A DNA stretch of 64,000 bases from Nocardioides sp. URHA0020 (GTDB lineage: Bacteria > Actinomycetota > Actinomycetes > Propionibacteriales > Nocardioidaceae), in contig NZ_KK211170.1 in NCBI RefSeq assembly GCF_000620705.1, forward strand, positions 273,219-337,218, given 5' to 3'. Positions within the stretch are counted from its first letter, which is position 1. The number at the start of each line of letters is the position of its first letter. The notes beneath the pieces were generated by a model. The model was not told the DNA's origin. It saw only the letters and a list, made by a program, of their open reading frames with translations, and searched no databases. Position numbers and translations under genes: made by a program. Positions 6,518 through 14,002 of the stretch are shown here, in pieces.

Positions 6518-8232
6518 TCGCCTTCCTCCGCAGCCCCCGGGGCCGGTGGTACGTCCTGGCAGCGCTGTGGGTCGTGGTCATCATCCTGGGCATCGGCGGG
6601 TTCATCGAGCAGGGCCGGGAGTCCGGGGAGCCCCGGTCCTTCCTCGACACGCTCTACCTCACCCTGCAGCTCGCGACGCTCGACTACAGCGGCAGCTCCG
6701 GCGACATGAACTGGCGCCTGCAGGTCGGCCGCTTCGTGGTGCCGATCATGGCCGCGAGCACGGTGCTCATCACGGCCTCGGTCGTCTTCGCCGGCGAGCT
6801 CAACCGGCTGCGGATCGGACGGGCGTCGGGGCACACGGTCGTCGCCGGTCTCGGTGACGTGGGCAAGCGGCTGGCCATCGCCTTCGCCGACGCCGGGGAG
6901 CGGGTCGTGGTCGTGGACGCCGACGCGTCCCTGGTCGCCGCGACCACGAGCGCCGACGGCCGCCTCCAGGGTCTCGTCGGCGACCCCACGGACCCCGGCA
7001 CGCTGGCCCGGGTCCGGGTCGACCGGGCGCGTCGCCTGGTCGTGGCCGGACCCGAGGACGCCCGCAACGTGCGCGCCGCCTCCGCCGCCGCGACCGTGGC
7101 GGTCGGTCCGGGTCGGGGTCGCCCGGCCCTGCGCTGCGCGGTGCAGCTGACCGACGCCGAGCTGGCGAGCCTGATGCGGGCCACCGACCTGGACTCCGCC
7201 GGCGCCATGCGGTTGAGCTACTTCAGCCTCCACGAGCGGGCGGCACGGTCCCTGCTCTCCGAGAACCCGCCCTTCACCGGCGTGGACGACCACGCACTGG
7301 TCATCGGGCTGGGTCGCTTCGGTCGGAGCCTCGTCGTCGCCCTCGGCCAGCAGTGGGCGCACCAGCACCCGGGTCGGCGTACGCCGATCACGCTGGTCGA
7401 CCCCCACGCGAGCGGGCGCTGGGCGGAGCTGACGCAGCGCCATCCGGCACTCGTCGAGGTGTTCGACCCCGAGCTCATCGACGTCGACCTCGGCTGGCCG
7501 TCGGCCGACGGCGTCCACGCCCTCTCGACGCTGCTCGCCGAGCGACCGCCGACCTGGGTCGCGGTCGTCGTCGACGACGAGCCGCTGGCCCTGGCCAACG
7601 CGGTCTTCCTGCAGCAGCGGCTGCCCGCGCGCCGCGTGCCCGTCGTCGTGCGCATGGGGTCGGCCGCCGGTCTCGGCACGCTGCTGGCGTCCGTGGGTGG
7701 TGGCGCCGCTCGGGCGTTCCCCGGGGTGTCCGTCTTCCCCTTCCTCGACCGGACCTGCACCGTCGAGTCCGTCGACGGCGGCATCCGCGAGCAGCTCGCG
7801 GAGTCGGTGCACGAGGACTACCTGGCCGGCCTGCCCGACGGCGGCACCGGCGCCGGGCTGCAGCGACCGTGGGGCGACCTCGGGGACGACGAGCGTGACC
7901 TGAGCCGGCGCCGCGTCGACGGCATCGTCGGCGACCTGGCCGCGCTCGGGTGCGAGCTGGCGCCGCTGCGTCGCTGGGGTGCGCCGACGGTCGACCTGAC
8001 CGACGAGGAGACCGCCCTGCTGGCGGGGCGCGAGCACCAGCGGTGGTACGACGACCGCACGGCGTCCGGCTGGACGTACGCCGCGGCCCGCGACGACAGC
8101 GCCCGGACCAACCCGCTGCTCGTGCCGTGGGCCGACCTGGCGCCCGAGGTGCGGCAGAGCAACCTCGATGCCGCACGAGCACTCCAGCCGATGCTGGCCC
8201 GCGCCGGATTCGAGATCGCCCGGGCCGCCTAG
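6514..8232 (+). CDS. Membrane protein with two TrkA-N/RCK domains and a C-terminal RyR domain
   Basis: A 572-residue protein. The N-terminus has two membrane helices (about residues 10-29 and 73-93) flanking a possible pore loop (LYLTLQLATLDYSGSSGD) that lacks the TVGYG filter of classical K+ channels. Two Rossmann domains follow with clear dinucleotide-binding loops: VVAGLGDVGKRL near residue 110 and VIGLGRFGRSLV near residue 262, as in TrkA-N/RCK modules. The C-terminus (about 490-572: EETALLAGREHQRWYDDR, SGWTYAAARDDSARTNPLLV) matches the RyR domain known from ryanodine receptors and from bacterial proteins. The natural reading is a ligand-gated ion channel controlled by NAD(P)-like and other nucleotides. 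The gene overlaps the upstream SLOG-like gene by GTGA. Its stop overlaps that of the convergent TPR gene in a CTAG. Confidence 0.78.
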   Translation: MIAFLRSPRGRWYVLAALWVVVIILGIGGFIEQGRESGEPRSFLDTLYLTLQLATLDYSGSSGDMNWRLQVGRFVVPIMAASTVLITASVVFAGELNRLRIGRASGHTVVAGLGDVGKRLAIAFADAGERVVVVDADASLVAATTSADGRLQGLVGDPTDPGTLARVRVDRARRLVVAGPEDARNVRAASAAATVAVGPGRGRPALRCAVQLTDAELASLMRATDLDSAGAMRLSYFSLHERAARSLLSENPPFTGVDDHALVIGLGRFGRSLVVALGQQWAHQHPGRRTPITLVDPHASGRWAELTQRHPALVEVFDPELIDVDLGWPSADGVHALSTLLAERPPTWVAVVVDDEPLALANAVFLQQRLPARRVPVVVRMGSAAGLGTLLASVGGGAARAFPGVSVFPFLDRTCTVESVDGGIREQLAESVHEDYLAGLPDGGTGAGLQRPWGDLGDDERDLSRRRVDGIVGDLAALGCELAPLRRWGAPTVDLTDEETALLAGREHQRWYDDRTASGWTYAAARDDSARTNPLLVPWADLAPEVRQSNLDAARALQPMLARAGFEIARAA

Positions 8233-11200
8233 CGCGGTCGGGCCCGGAGCGCGGCGATCATCTGGTCCAGCTGCTGGGCCATCGGGGCCAGGCCCCACTG
8301 GGCGGCCATGGCTCGGGCCTCCGCGAGCGCGTCGAGACCCTCCTGGATCCGGCCGAGGTCGCCGAGCACCTCCCCGCGGTTGGCGGTGGCGAAGAGCACG
8401 CCCTGACCGTTGTTGCTGGCGCGGGCCAGGACGAGCTGCTCGTCGAGACGAGCGAGCGCTCCGGTGAGGTCGCCCAGCTGCTGCAGCAGGATCGCCTGGT
8501 TGCCCACGCAGGCGGCCAGGCCGACCCGGTCGCCGGTACGCCGGCAGACCTCCTCCTGCATGCCGAGCAGCCGACCGGCCTCGTCCCGGTCACCGCGCGC
8601 CAGCACCAGCATCGCCTGCTCGCCGACGGCCCGTTGCAGTCCGGCGTCGTCGTGGACCCGGGCGCAGGCGTCGGCCAGCGCCGCCCACACCGTCTCGGTC
8701 TCCGTCTGGCGCCCGGCCTGGTACATCAGCTCGATCGCCTTGGTCAGCACCTGGACCCGTTGCTGCTCGGCCCCCGAGACGGCGCACTGGGCGCCGCAGT
8801 CCACCAGGTCCGCGATCGCCGCGGCCTGGTCGCCGAGGATGGAGTGGACCTGCCAGCGGTTGTTGAGCAGCGGGACCAGGGCCATGGCCAGTCCCCGGGA
8901 GCGCAGCACCGGCTCGGCCTCGGCGTACTTCAGCAGCGAGGCCGGCAGGTCGTCGCCCGCGATGTCGACCGCTGCAAGGTTGACCAGGGCCATCGCGGCG
9001 GCGGCGTCGTCACCGGCCTGCCGGGCGACGGCCAGCTCCTCGGTGTGGGCGCCGCGTGCGCCCGCGAGGTCACCGAGCTCGCGCAGCGCCATCCCGAGCG
9101 AGCCCAGCGCCAGCGCGAGTGGCGCGGTCACCGACCCGGACCGCGCCGTCAGCACCGCCTCCGTCGCGAGCCGGCGGGCGTCCTCCCACCGGCCCTCGTC
9201 GATCGCGCTGCGGGCGCGGACGTCCAGCACCCGGGCGAGGAGTCCCTCGTCGGACAGTCGCCGGGCGATGGCCTCGGCGGCCTCGGCACGCTGCGCGGCC
9301 TCGGGGTGGCGGCCGAGCTGGCGCAGCGTGCCCGACTCGCTCACCAGCGCCTCCGCCTGGCTCGACAGGTCACCGCGCTCCTCGGCCCCGGCGCGCCATG
9401 CCTCCAGGTCGGCGAGCGCGGCCAGCGGATCGCCCCGGTCGGCGTGCACGGCGGCCTTGCCGGCGCGGGCCAGCCCGGTCGCGGTGGTGTCGCCGACCGA
9501 GCGGCCCAGCTCCTCCTGCTCGTCGAGGAGCGCGAGGGCGCCCGCGGTGTCGCCGGTCGTCCGCCGGGCACCAGCCAGGTTGCCCAGCGCGGCCTGGATG
9601 TCCCACGCGTTCCCGGACGCCCGGGCCAGGGCGAGGGCCTCCTCGAAGAGGGGTACGGCCCCCGCCACGTCGCCGAGCGCCGCCCGGACCAGCGCCAGGT
9701 TGCCCAGGGCGTACGGCAGCACGACCGTGTCCTGCGCCGTCCGGCTCAGCGTGACCGCCTCCTCCAGCACGGTCGCCGCCTCCGTGAGCTCGCCCTGGGC
9801 CTGGAGCGCGGCGCCCAGGTTGAGCAGCGCTCCGCGCAGCCGCGTCGGTGACCCGGCGCGAGAGGTCGCGACCAGGTGACGGTGGAGCGTCAGCGCCTCG
9901 GTGGGGTGCCCGGCGTCCGTCACCAGCCGGGCCACCGCCCACGCCTGGTCCGGGTGCGCACCGGGATCGTCGAGGACGTGGCGGTAGCCCTCGACGGTCG
10001 GGTGGCCGCGCTCCTCGGCCCGGGCCCACAGCCGCCGGAGGTCCGCGGGGGCCTGCGGGTAGGCGAGAGCGAGGTAGTCCAGGTCGGAGATCGTCCGGAC
10101 GAGCCCGTCGACGTCGTCGGCACCGAGCTGCTGCCAAGGGAGCTCCTCGACCACGCGAGGTCCGAGCGGCTGCCCGGAGAAGTACGCCGCCACGGCGGCG
10201 TGCGCGGCGCGACGGGCGGTGGGGGTGCCCAGGTAGCGGTCCGTCACGGCCTGGCGGTGCGCGTCGGTGGCGAAGCCCAGCAGTCCGGATCGGGTGACCA
10301 GCCCGGTCTCGGCGGCGAGCACCAGGGGTGACCAGACGGCGTGGGACAGCGGCTGCTCGCCGCCCAGGAGGTCGAGCAGCTCCGGCTCGGTCAGTCCGCG
10401 CCGCGCGGCCCAGATGGCCCGGAAGGCATCGGCGACCAGGCCGGGCCGGTCGGCCTCGAAGTCGCGCTCGTAGCGAGCGAGCACGAGCTCGAGCAGGTCG
10501 TCGAGGGTCTCCGCGCGCAGGTAGCCGGCGATCACCTCCCCGAGGGTGAAGTGGTCGCCGTGCTGGCGCAGCTCGTCGAGCACGGTCCGCAGGTAGAGCA
10601 CGCTGCCGGTGTGGGGCGACGCCGCGAGCGTCCGCACGTGGACCGGGTCCAGGCCCTTCGACCACCGCGCGAGGAACGTCGCGACGTACGCCGCGCGCTC
10701 GGCTGCATCCAGCGGCGGCACCTCGGTCACCGGCCACCCGCGCCGCAGCGCCGCGTCCACCGGTCGCGGGCCCGCCGAGGTCACGACGACCCGCACCGCC
10801 GCGGGCAGCTCGGCGGGCAGCCAGGTCAGGTCCGGTGCGCCGTCGACGTCGCTGAGCAGGTCGGCGCCGCCGACCACCACGAGCACGGGGCGCTCGGTGC
10901 GGGCGAGCGCGGCGAAGAGCGCCGAGCGCAGGGGAGCGGCGCCGACCGGCAGTGCGGGCGCGTCGTCCCCGGCCGGTCGGTCGTCGAGCGCCGAGAGGAC
11001 GCGCGCTGCGACGTCCTTCCAGTCCGCTGAGTCCGAGGTCGCGCCGACGTGGTGCTCGATGACGAGATGGTCGCGATGGGCGGCACGCCACGCGTCGAGC
11101 CAGGTCGAGACGACGGGCGTCAGGTCGGCGCCCGCAGCGCCGGACACGACCAGTGGCGGCTCGGAGCCGGCCGCGAAGGCGTCGAGGCGCGCGAGCAGCG

Positions 11201-11972
11201 CCGGGCGCTCGAGGCTGCCGGAGGCCCGGGCCCGGCCGAACGCCCGGTGAGCCGCGTCGTCGCGACCGGCCTCGGCCGGGACCTCCTCGAGGGGGAAGAG
11301 GCGCTCGACGAGGGCGGTGAGCTCGGCCAGCACCTGGCGACCCAGGTCGGCGGGGTCGGCGTACGTCGCGCACGGGTGCGGCGAGTCCTGCACCCGCTGC
11401 TTGAGCTCGGCGAGGCGCTGGCGGCGCACGCCTGCTGCGGCCTCGGCACCGGTGACGCCGAGCGCAGCCGTCTCCTCCGCCGAGGGCAGCTCGCCGAGGA
11501 CCAGCTGCTCCTCCGGCGGGCGGGTGTCGACCCACGCGGGGTCACGGAGGTGGAAGAACGCGTGGCCGGTGGCGTCGACGTCGTTGAGGACGCCGTGCAG
11601 GACCTCCATCTCGGTGACGGACGTGCCGGGCAGCGAGCCGAGCCAGGGGAGCTGGTCGCTCAGACCGGTCGGCAGCTCCTCGGGCACCCAGCCGTAGCGC
11701 TGCCCGAGGAGTCCCAGGAAGTACGGCCGGCTCCGGTCGATCTCGGCCAGGCAGATCGGCAGCACCGCGCCCTCGGCCTTCTGCTCGTCGGTGACGCCCC
11801 ACCGCAGGTCGACCTCCGACCAGGCCACGCCGCGCTCCTCGCACAGGCGGCGCACCACGGGGAAGACGCGCTTGACGAGCTCCTCGCGCTCGGCCTGCAT
11901 GTCGCGGAACGTCGACGAGACGAAGACCCGGATGGCGCGGTCGGGACCGCCGGTCGGTGCGGCTGCAGCCAT
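8229..11972 (-). CDS. Giant DUF4062 / degenerate STAND NTPase / TPR repeat protein
   Basis: A 1247-residue protein. Residues about 14-100 form a DUF4062 domain (IRVFVSSTFRDMQAEREELV, DLRWGVTDEQ, FLGLLGQRYGWVP), seen at the N-terminus of large NTPase/repeat proteins including nephrocystin-3-like ones. A P-loop NTPase-like region follows (about 230-480), but the Walker A position reads VSGAAGADLTPVV with no GKS/T, so ATP binding may be lost or altered. The Walker B-like strand is RPVLVVVGGADLLSD. A helical region leads into about 600 residues of tetratricopeptide repeats (for example ALLNLGAALQAQGELTEAAT). It may act as a scaffold or sensor. It converges with the SLOG/RyR operon, and the shared neighbourhood suggests a defence or stress role without proving it. 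Confidence 0.82.
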   Translation of the reverse strand: MAAAAPTGGPDRAIRVFVSSTFRDMQAEREELVKRVFPVVRRLCEERGVAWSEVDLRWGVTDEQKAEGAVLPICLAEIDRSRPYFLGLLGQRYGWVPEELPTGLSDQLPWLGSLPGTSVTEMEVLHGVLNDVDATGHAFFHLRDPAWVDTRPPEEQLVLGELPSAEETAALGVTGAEAAAGVRRQRLAELKQRVQDSPHPCATYADPADLGRQVLAELTALVERLFPLEEVPAEAGRDDAAHRAFGRARASGSLERPALLARLDAFAAGSEPPLVVSGAAGADLTPVVSTWLDAWRAAHRDHLVIEHHVGATSDSADWKDVAARVLSALDDRPAGDDAPALPVGAAPLRSALFAALARTERPVLVVVGGADLLSDVDGAPDLTWLPAELPAAVRVVVTSAGPRPVDAALRRGWPVTEVPPLDAAERAAYVATFLARWSKGLDPVHVRTLAASPHTGSVLYLRTVLDELRQHGDHFTLGEVIAGYLRAETLDDLLELVLARYERDFEADRPGLVADAFRAIWAARRGLTEPELLDLLGGEQPLSHAVWSPLVLAAETGLVTRSGLLGFATDAHRQAVTDRYLGTPTARRAAHAAVAAYFSGQPLGPRVVEELPWQQLGADDVDGLVRTISDLDYLALAYPQAPADLRRLWARAEERGHPTVEGYRHVLDDPGAHPDQAWAVARLVTDAGHPTEALTLHRHLVATSRAGSPTRLRGALLNLGAALQAQGELTEAATVLEEAVTLSRTAQDTVVLPYALGNLALVRAALGDVAGAVPLFEEALALARASGNAWDIQAALGNLAGARRTTGDTAGALALLDEQEELGRSVGDTTATGLARAGKAAVHADRGDPLAALADLEAWRAGAEERGDLSSQAEALVSESGTLRQLGRHPEAAQRAEAAEAIARRLSDEGLLARVLDVRARSAIDEGRWEDARRLATEAVLTARSGSVTAPLALALGSLGMALRELGDLAGARGAHTEELAVARQAGDDAAAAMALVNLAAVDIAGDDLPASLLKYAEAEPVLRSRGLAMALVPLLNNRWQVHSILGDQAAAIADLVDCGAQCAVSGAEQQRVQVLTKAIELMYQAGRQTETETVWAALADACARVHDDAGLQRAVGEQAMLVLARGDRDEAGRLLGMQEEVCRRTGDRVGLAACVGNQAILLQQLGDLTGALARLDEQLVLARASNNGQGVLFATANRGEVLGDLGRIQEGLDALAEARAMAAQWGLAPMAQQLDQMIAALRARPR

Positions 11973-11978
11973 CCGCGC

Positions 11979-11984
11979 ATCATG
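11979..11984 (-). promoter_or_regulatory. Possible -10 element of the DUF4062/TPR gene (leaderless)
   Basis: On the reverse strand CATGAT lies 6 nt before the ATG at 11972. The hexamer keeps the A at position 2 and T at position 6. Weak evidence on its own. Confidence 0.3.
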
Positions 11985-12017
11985 GCAGCAGCAGGCCCGG
12001 CAGGGGGGAAATCGGGA

Positions 12018-12039
12018 AGAGGCCCCCGAAGGAGCCTCT
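12018..12039 (-). terminator. Original tRNA-Val terminator, now separated from its tRNA
   Basis: Inverted arms AGAGGC (12018-12023) and GCCTCT (12034-12039); on the reverse strand the loop side reads TCCTTCGGGG and a pyrimidine-rich run follows. It lies 12 nt beyond the tRNA 3' end remnant in the left attachment site, the expected position for the host terminator of tRNA-Val before the element inserted. Confidence 0.6.
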
Positions 12040-12050
12040 GACCGCAGTGC

Positions 12051-12079
12051 CTGGTGGGCGATACTGGGTTTGAACCAGT
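12051..12079. repeat. attL: left 29-bp attachment repeat
   Basis: Identical over 29 bp to 21602-21630; the flanking bases differ on both sides (C/T here, G/G at the right copy). It carries the T-arm and 3' acceptor strand of tRNA-Val on the reverse strand, without the rest of the tRNA. Confidence 0.9.
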
Positions 12080-12092
12080 TTCCAGTCTCTAC

Positions 12093-12156
12093 GGCGATAC
12101 TGGCTCCGACCTGCGAAAACACCCGCTGACCTGCGCCTAAGCGACACAGTATCGCC
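12093..12156. promoter_or_regulatory. Candidate accessory integrase sites near attL
   Basis: The decamer GGCGATACTG of the att core (12057-12066) recurs as a direct copy at 12093-12102 and inverted (CAGTATCGCC) at 12147-12156. A 12-bp palindrome ATCACTAGTGAT follows at 12158-12169. Clustered repeats next to an integrase gene suggest recombinase or excisionase binding sites. Confidence 0.45.
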
Positions 12157-12198
12157 TATCACTAGTGATCTCAAGTGATCCTGAGTACGCTCGCAATC

Positions 12199-12218
12199 TG
12201 GCACGTTCATGGCACGAG
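12199..12218 (+). promoter_or_regulatory. Left arm-type integrase site (candidate)
   Basis: The 20-mer TGGCACGTTCATGGCACGAG matches 21539-21558 near the right end (TGGCACATACATGGCACGAG) at 18 of 20 positions, in the same orientation. Each holds the half-site TGGCAC twice, 12 bp apart. One conserved copy near each end is what arm-type sites of a tyrosine integrase look like. Confidence 0.5.
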
Positions 12219-12229
12219 AGGGCAGATTA

Positions 12230-13351
12230 GTGGCAAATCGCAAGGGCGCTCGCGCGAGGTTCGGCAACATCCGCAAGCTGCCATCGGGTCGCTTCCAAGC
12301 CCGCTACGTCGGCCCCGACGGGCTCAGCCACAACGCTCACACCACGTTCGACACAAAGGGTGACGCTGAGGCCTGGCTGGCCACGGTGCGCGCGGACATC
12401 GTGCGCGAGGCCTGGTCGCCCGCCAGCGTGACCAGCACTCGGCAAGCGCTGACCTTCGGCACGTACGCCGAGCGGTGGCTGTCGGGCCGCCGGCTCGAGG
12501 CGAGGACCCGGGCGCACTACCGGAGCCTGCTCGACCGGCAGATCCTCCCCACCTTCAAGGGCGTCCCGCTGCGCCACATCACCCCGGACCTGGTGCGCGA
12601 CTGGTACGCCACCACGGCGATCGACACCCCGACGCTCCGCAGCCACGCGTACGGGCTCCTGCGCACGATCCTCGCCCAGGCCGAGCGCGACGAGACGATC
12701 CGGTCGAACCCCTGCCACATCCGCGGCGCCGGGAACTCGAAGCGGGTGCACAAGATCAAGCCGGCCACGCTGCCCGAGCTCGAGAAGATCGTGACCACGA
12801 TGCCCGAGCGGTACCGGCTCATGGTCCTGCTCGCGGCCTGGTGTCAGCTGCGGTTCGGTGAGCTCGCCGAGCTGCGCCGCGGGGACGTCGACACCAAGGC
12901 CGGCGTCCTCAGGATCCGCCGCGGCGTCGTCCGGGCCAATGGCGAGCGGATCGTGAAGAAGCCGAAGAGCGACGCCGGGATCCGCAACGTCGCGATTCCG
13001 CCTCACCTGCTCCCACTGGTCCGCGGGCACCTCCTCGAGCACACGGAGCCCGGCAAGGACGGGCTGCTATTCCCGGCCAAGCAGGGCGGCCACCTGGCCC
13101 CGTCGAGCCTCTACCGGGTCTTCTACCGGGCTCGTGCCGCTGCAGAACGTCCCGATCTTCGTTTCCACGACCTGCGGCACACCGGTGCCGTCCTGGCCGC
13201 ACAGACAGGCGCAACGCTGGCCGAGCTCATGGGCCGGCTGGGGCACTCCACACCCGGCGCGGCATTGATCTACCAGCACGCCGCGGCCGACCGCGACATG
13301 GAGCTCGCACGCCGACTCTCAGCACTCACAGGCACGCAAGAGACCACCTGA
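12230..13351 (+). CDS. int: Tyrosine-type site-specific integrase
   Basis: A 373-residue tyrosine recombinase that integrates and excises the element. It has an N-terminal arm-binding domain (FGNIRKLPSGRFQARYVGPD), a core-binding SAM-like domain (about 70-150) and a C-terminal catalytic domain. The catalytic set is visible: R208 (QLRFGEL), H313-x-x-R316 (HDLRHTG), H339 (LGHSTPG) and nucleophile Y348 (LIYQHA). The GTG at 12230 is preferred over the ATG at 12209, since GAGAGG (12215-12220) sits 9 nt before it, related integrases start with a similar M/V-A-N-R-K-G sequence, and the ATG lies inside a candidate arm site. The gene reads inward from attL. Integrases of this kind typically use the 3' end of a tRNA as attB, as here. 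Confidence 0.93.
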   Translation: MANRKGARARFGNIRKLPSGRFQARYVGPDGLSHNAHTTFDTKGDAEAWLATVRADIVREAWSPASVTSTRQALTFGTYAERWLSGRRLEARTRAHYRSLLDRQILPTFKGVPLRHITPDLVRDWYATTAIDTPTLRSHAYGLLRTILAQAERDETIRSNPCHIRGAGNSKRVHKIKPATLPELEKIVTTMPERYRLMVLLAAWCQLRFGELAELRRGDVDTKAGVLRIRRGVVRANGERIVKKPKSDAGIRNVAIPPHLLPLVRGHLLEHTEPGKDGLLFPAKQGGHLAPSSLYRVFYRARAAAERPDLRFHDLRHTGAVLAAQTGATLAELMGRLGHSTPGAALIYQHAAADRDMELARRLSALTGTQETT

Positions 13352-13480
13352 GATATACAATTCCAAACATCGAAAGAGCCGTCGGCTCACGCGTTAACGG
13401 GGTCCATCGCGTTGGACCTGATTTGGTGGTCGGAAAGAAGGCATCGGGCCCGGGAAAACGACAGGGGCCCTAGGCAACGA

Positions 13481-13507
13481 CCAAGACAGTTTCCCCCATT
13501 GTCTTGG
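13481..13507. promoter_or_regulatory. Inverted repeat covering the excisionase ribosome binding site
   Basis: Perfect arms CCAAGACA (13481-13488) and TGTCTTGG (13500-13507) with an 11-nt loop. The right arm includes the first bases of the GGAG ribosome binding site (13506-13509) of the excisionase gene. It could be an operator dyad or an RNA hairpin that limits excisionase translation. Confidence 0.5.
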
Positions 13508-13515
13508 AGTTCCTC

Positions 13516-13725
13516 ATGCCGAAATCGCCCGAAAGTCGTTGGCTTCCGATCGCCGACGCCGCCATCTACCTCGACGTCGCCGAGATCACCGTCCGCCGCC
13601 TCATCAGCCGCGGCGAGCTCCGTGGGTACAAGATCCGTGGCGCACGACTGATCCGCATCGACCGCCACGAGCTCGACGCCCTGATGCGCCCCATCCCCAC
13701 CGGGGAGCGCGCCGATGCCAGCTGA
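13516..13725 (+). CDS. xis: Excisionase / MerR-like helix-turn-helix protein
   Basis: A 69-residue DNA-binding protein with a winged helix-turn-helix of the excisionase type: WLPIADAAIYLDVAEITVRR followed by LISRGELRGYKIRGARLIRI and the wing DRHELDALM. It would be a recombination directionality factor for the integrase and possibly a repressor. The ATG at 13516 is chosen because GGAG at 13506-13509 is spaced 6 nt from it. It is the first gene of a forward cluster; its 3' end overlaps the next gene by 11 bp. A dyad covers its ribosome binding site, which suggests that its production is controlled. Confidence 0.82.
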   Translation: MPKSPESRWLPIADAAIYLDVAEITVRRLISRGELRGYKIRGARLIRIDRHELDALMRPIPTGERADAS

Positions 13726-14002
13726 CGAGAAAAGCCGCCCAGCTGGCGAAGGCCGGGCGGCCAGAGTCTCGACGCTCACCGACAAGACACCTCCGAGGAT
13801 ACAGCCGGTCGATGTTGTCGACTGGCTCGAGCACCGCAACCCGCTGCGCCGCTACCGCCTCGTCATCGTGCGCTGCGTCTTCTGCCAGCAGCTGCACCGG
13901 CACGGTTGGCCTGCGGAACGCACCGACCCCGGGATGCGGATCTCGCACTGCGTCGACCTGGACAAGTCCGGGACGTACTACATCGAGGCGCCGCCGTCGT
14001 GA
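13715..14002 (+). CDS. Hypothetical CxxC protein of the element
   Basis: A 95-residue protein whose ATG overlaps the end of the excisionase gene. The centre has a metal-binding look: CVFCQQLHRHGW near residues 54-65 followed by HC at 78-79. The N-terminal 25 residues are polar and probably disordered. Small CxxC/H proteins like this are common between excisionase and helicase genes of actinobacterial phages and integrative elements; the function is unknown. Its stop overlaps the GTG of the next gene (GTGA). Confidence 0.65.
   Translation: MPADEKSRPAGEGRAARVSTLTDKTPPRIQPVDVVDWLEHRNPLRRYRLVIVRCVFCQQLHRHGWPAERTDPGMRISHCVDLDKSGTYYIEAPPS

Noticed and set aside
7950..9851. Long open frame on the forward strand opposite the DUF4062/TPR gene
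   Set aside because: It mirrors the codon bias of the reverse-strand gene, has no family motifs and is rich in Arg, Gly and Pro; a GC-rich antisense shadow.
12209..12229. Upstream ATG as integrase start
   Set aside because: No ribosome binding site, lies inside a candidate arm-type site, and adds 7 residues before the conserved N-terminus; GTG at 12230 has GAGAGG upstream.
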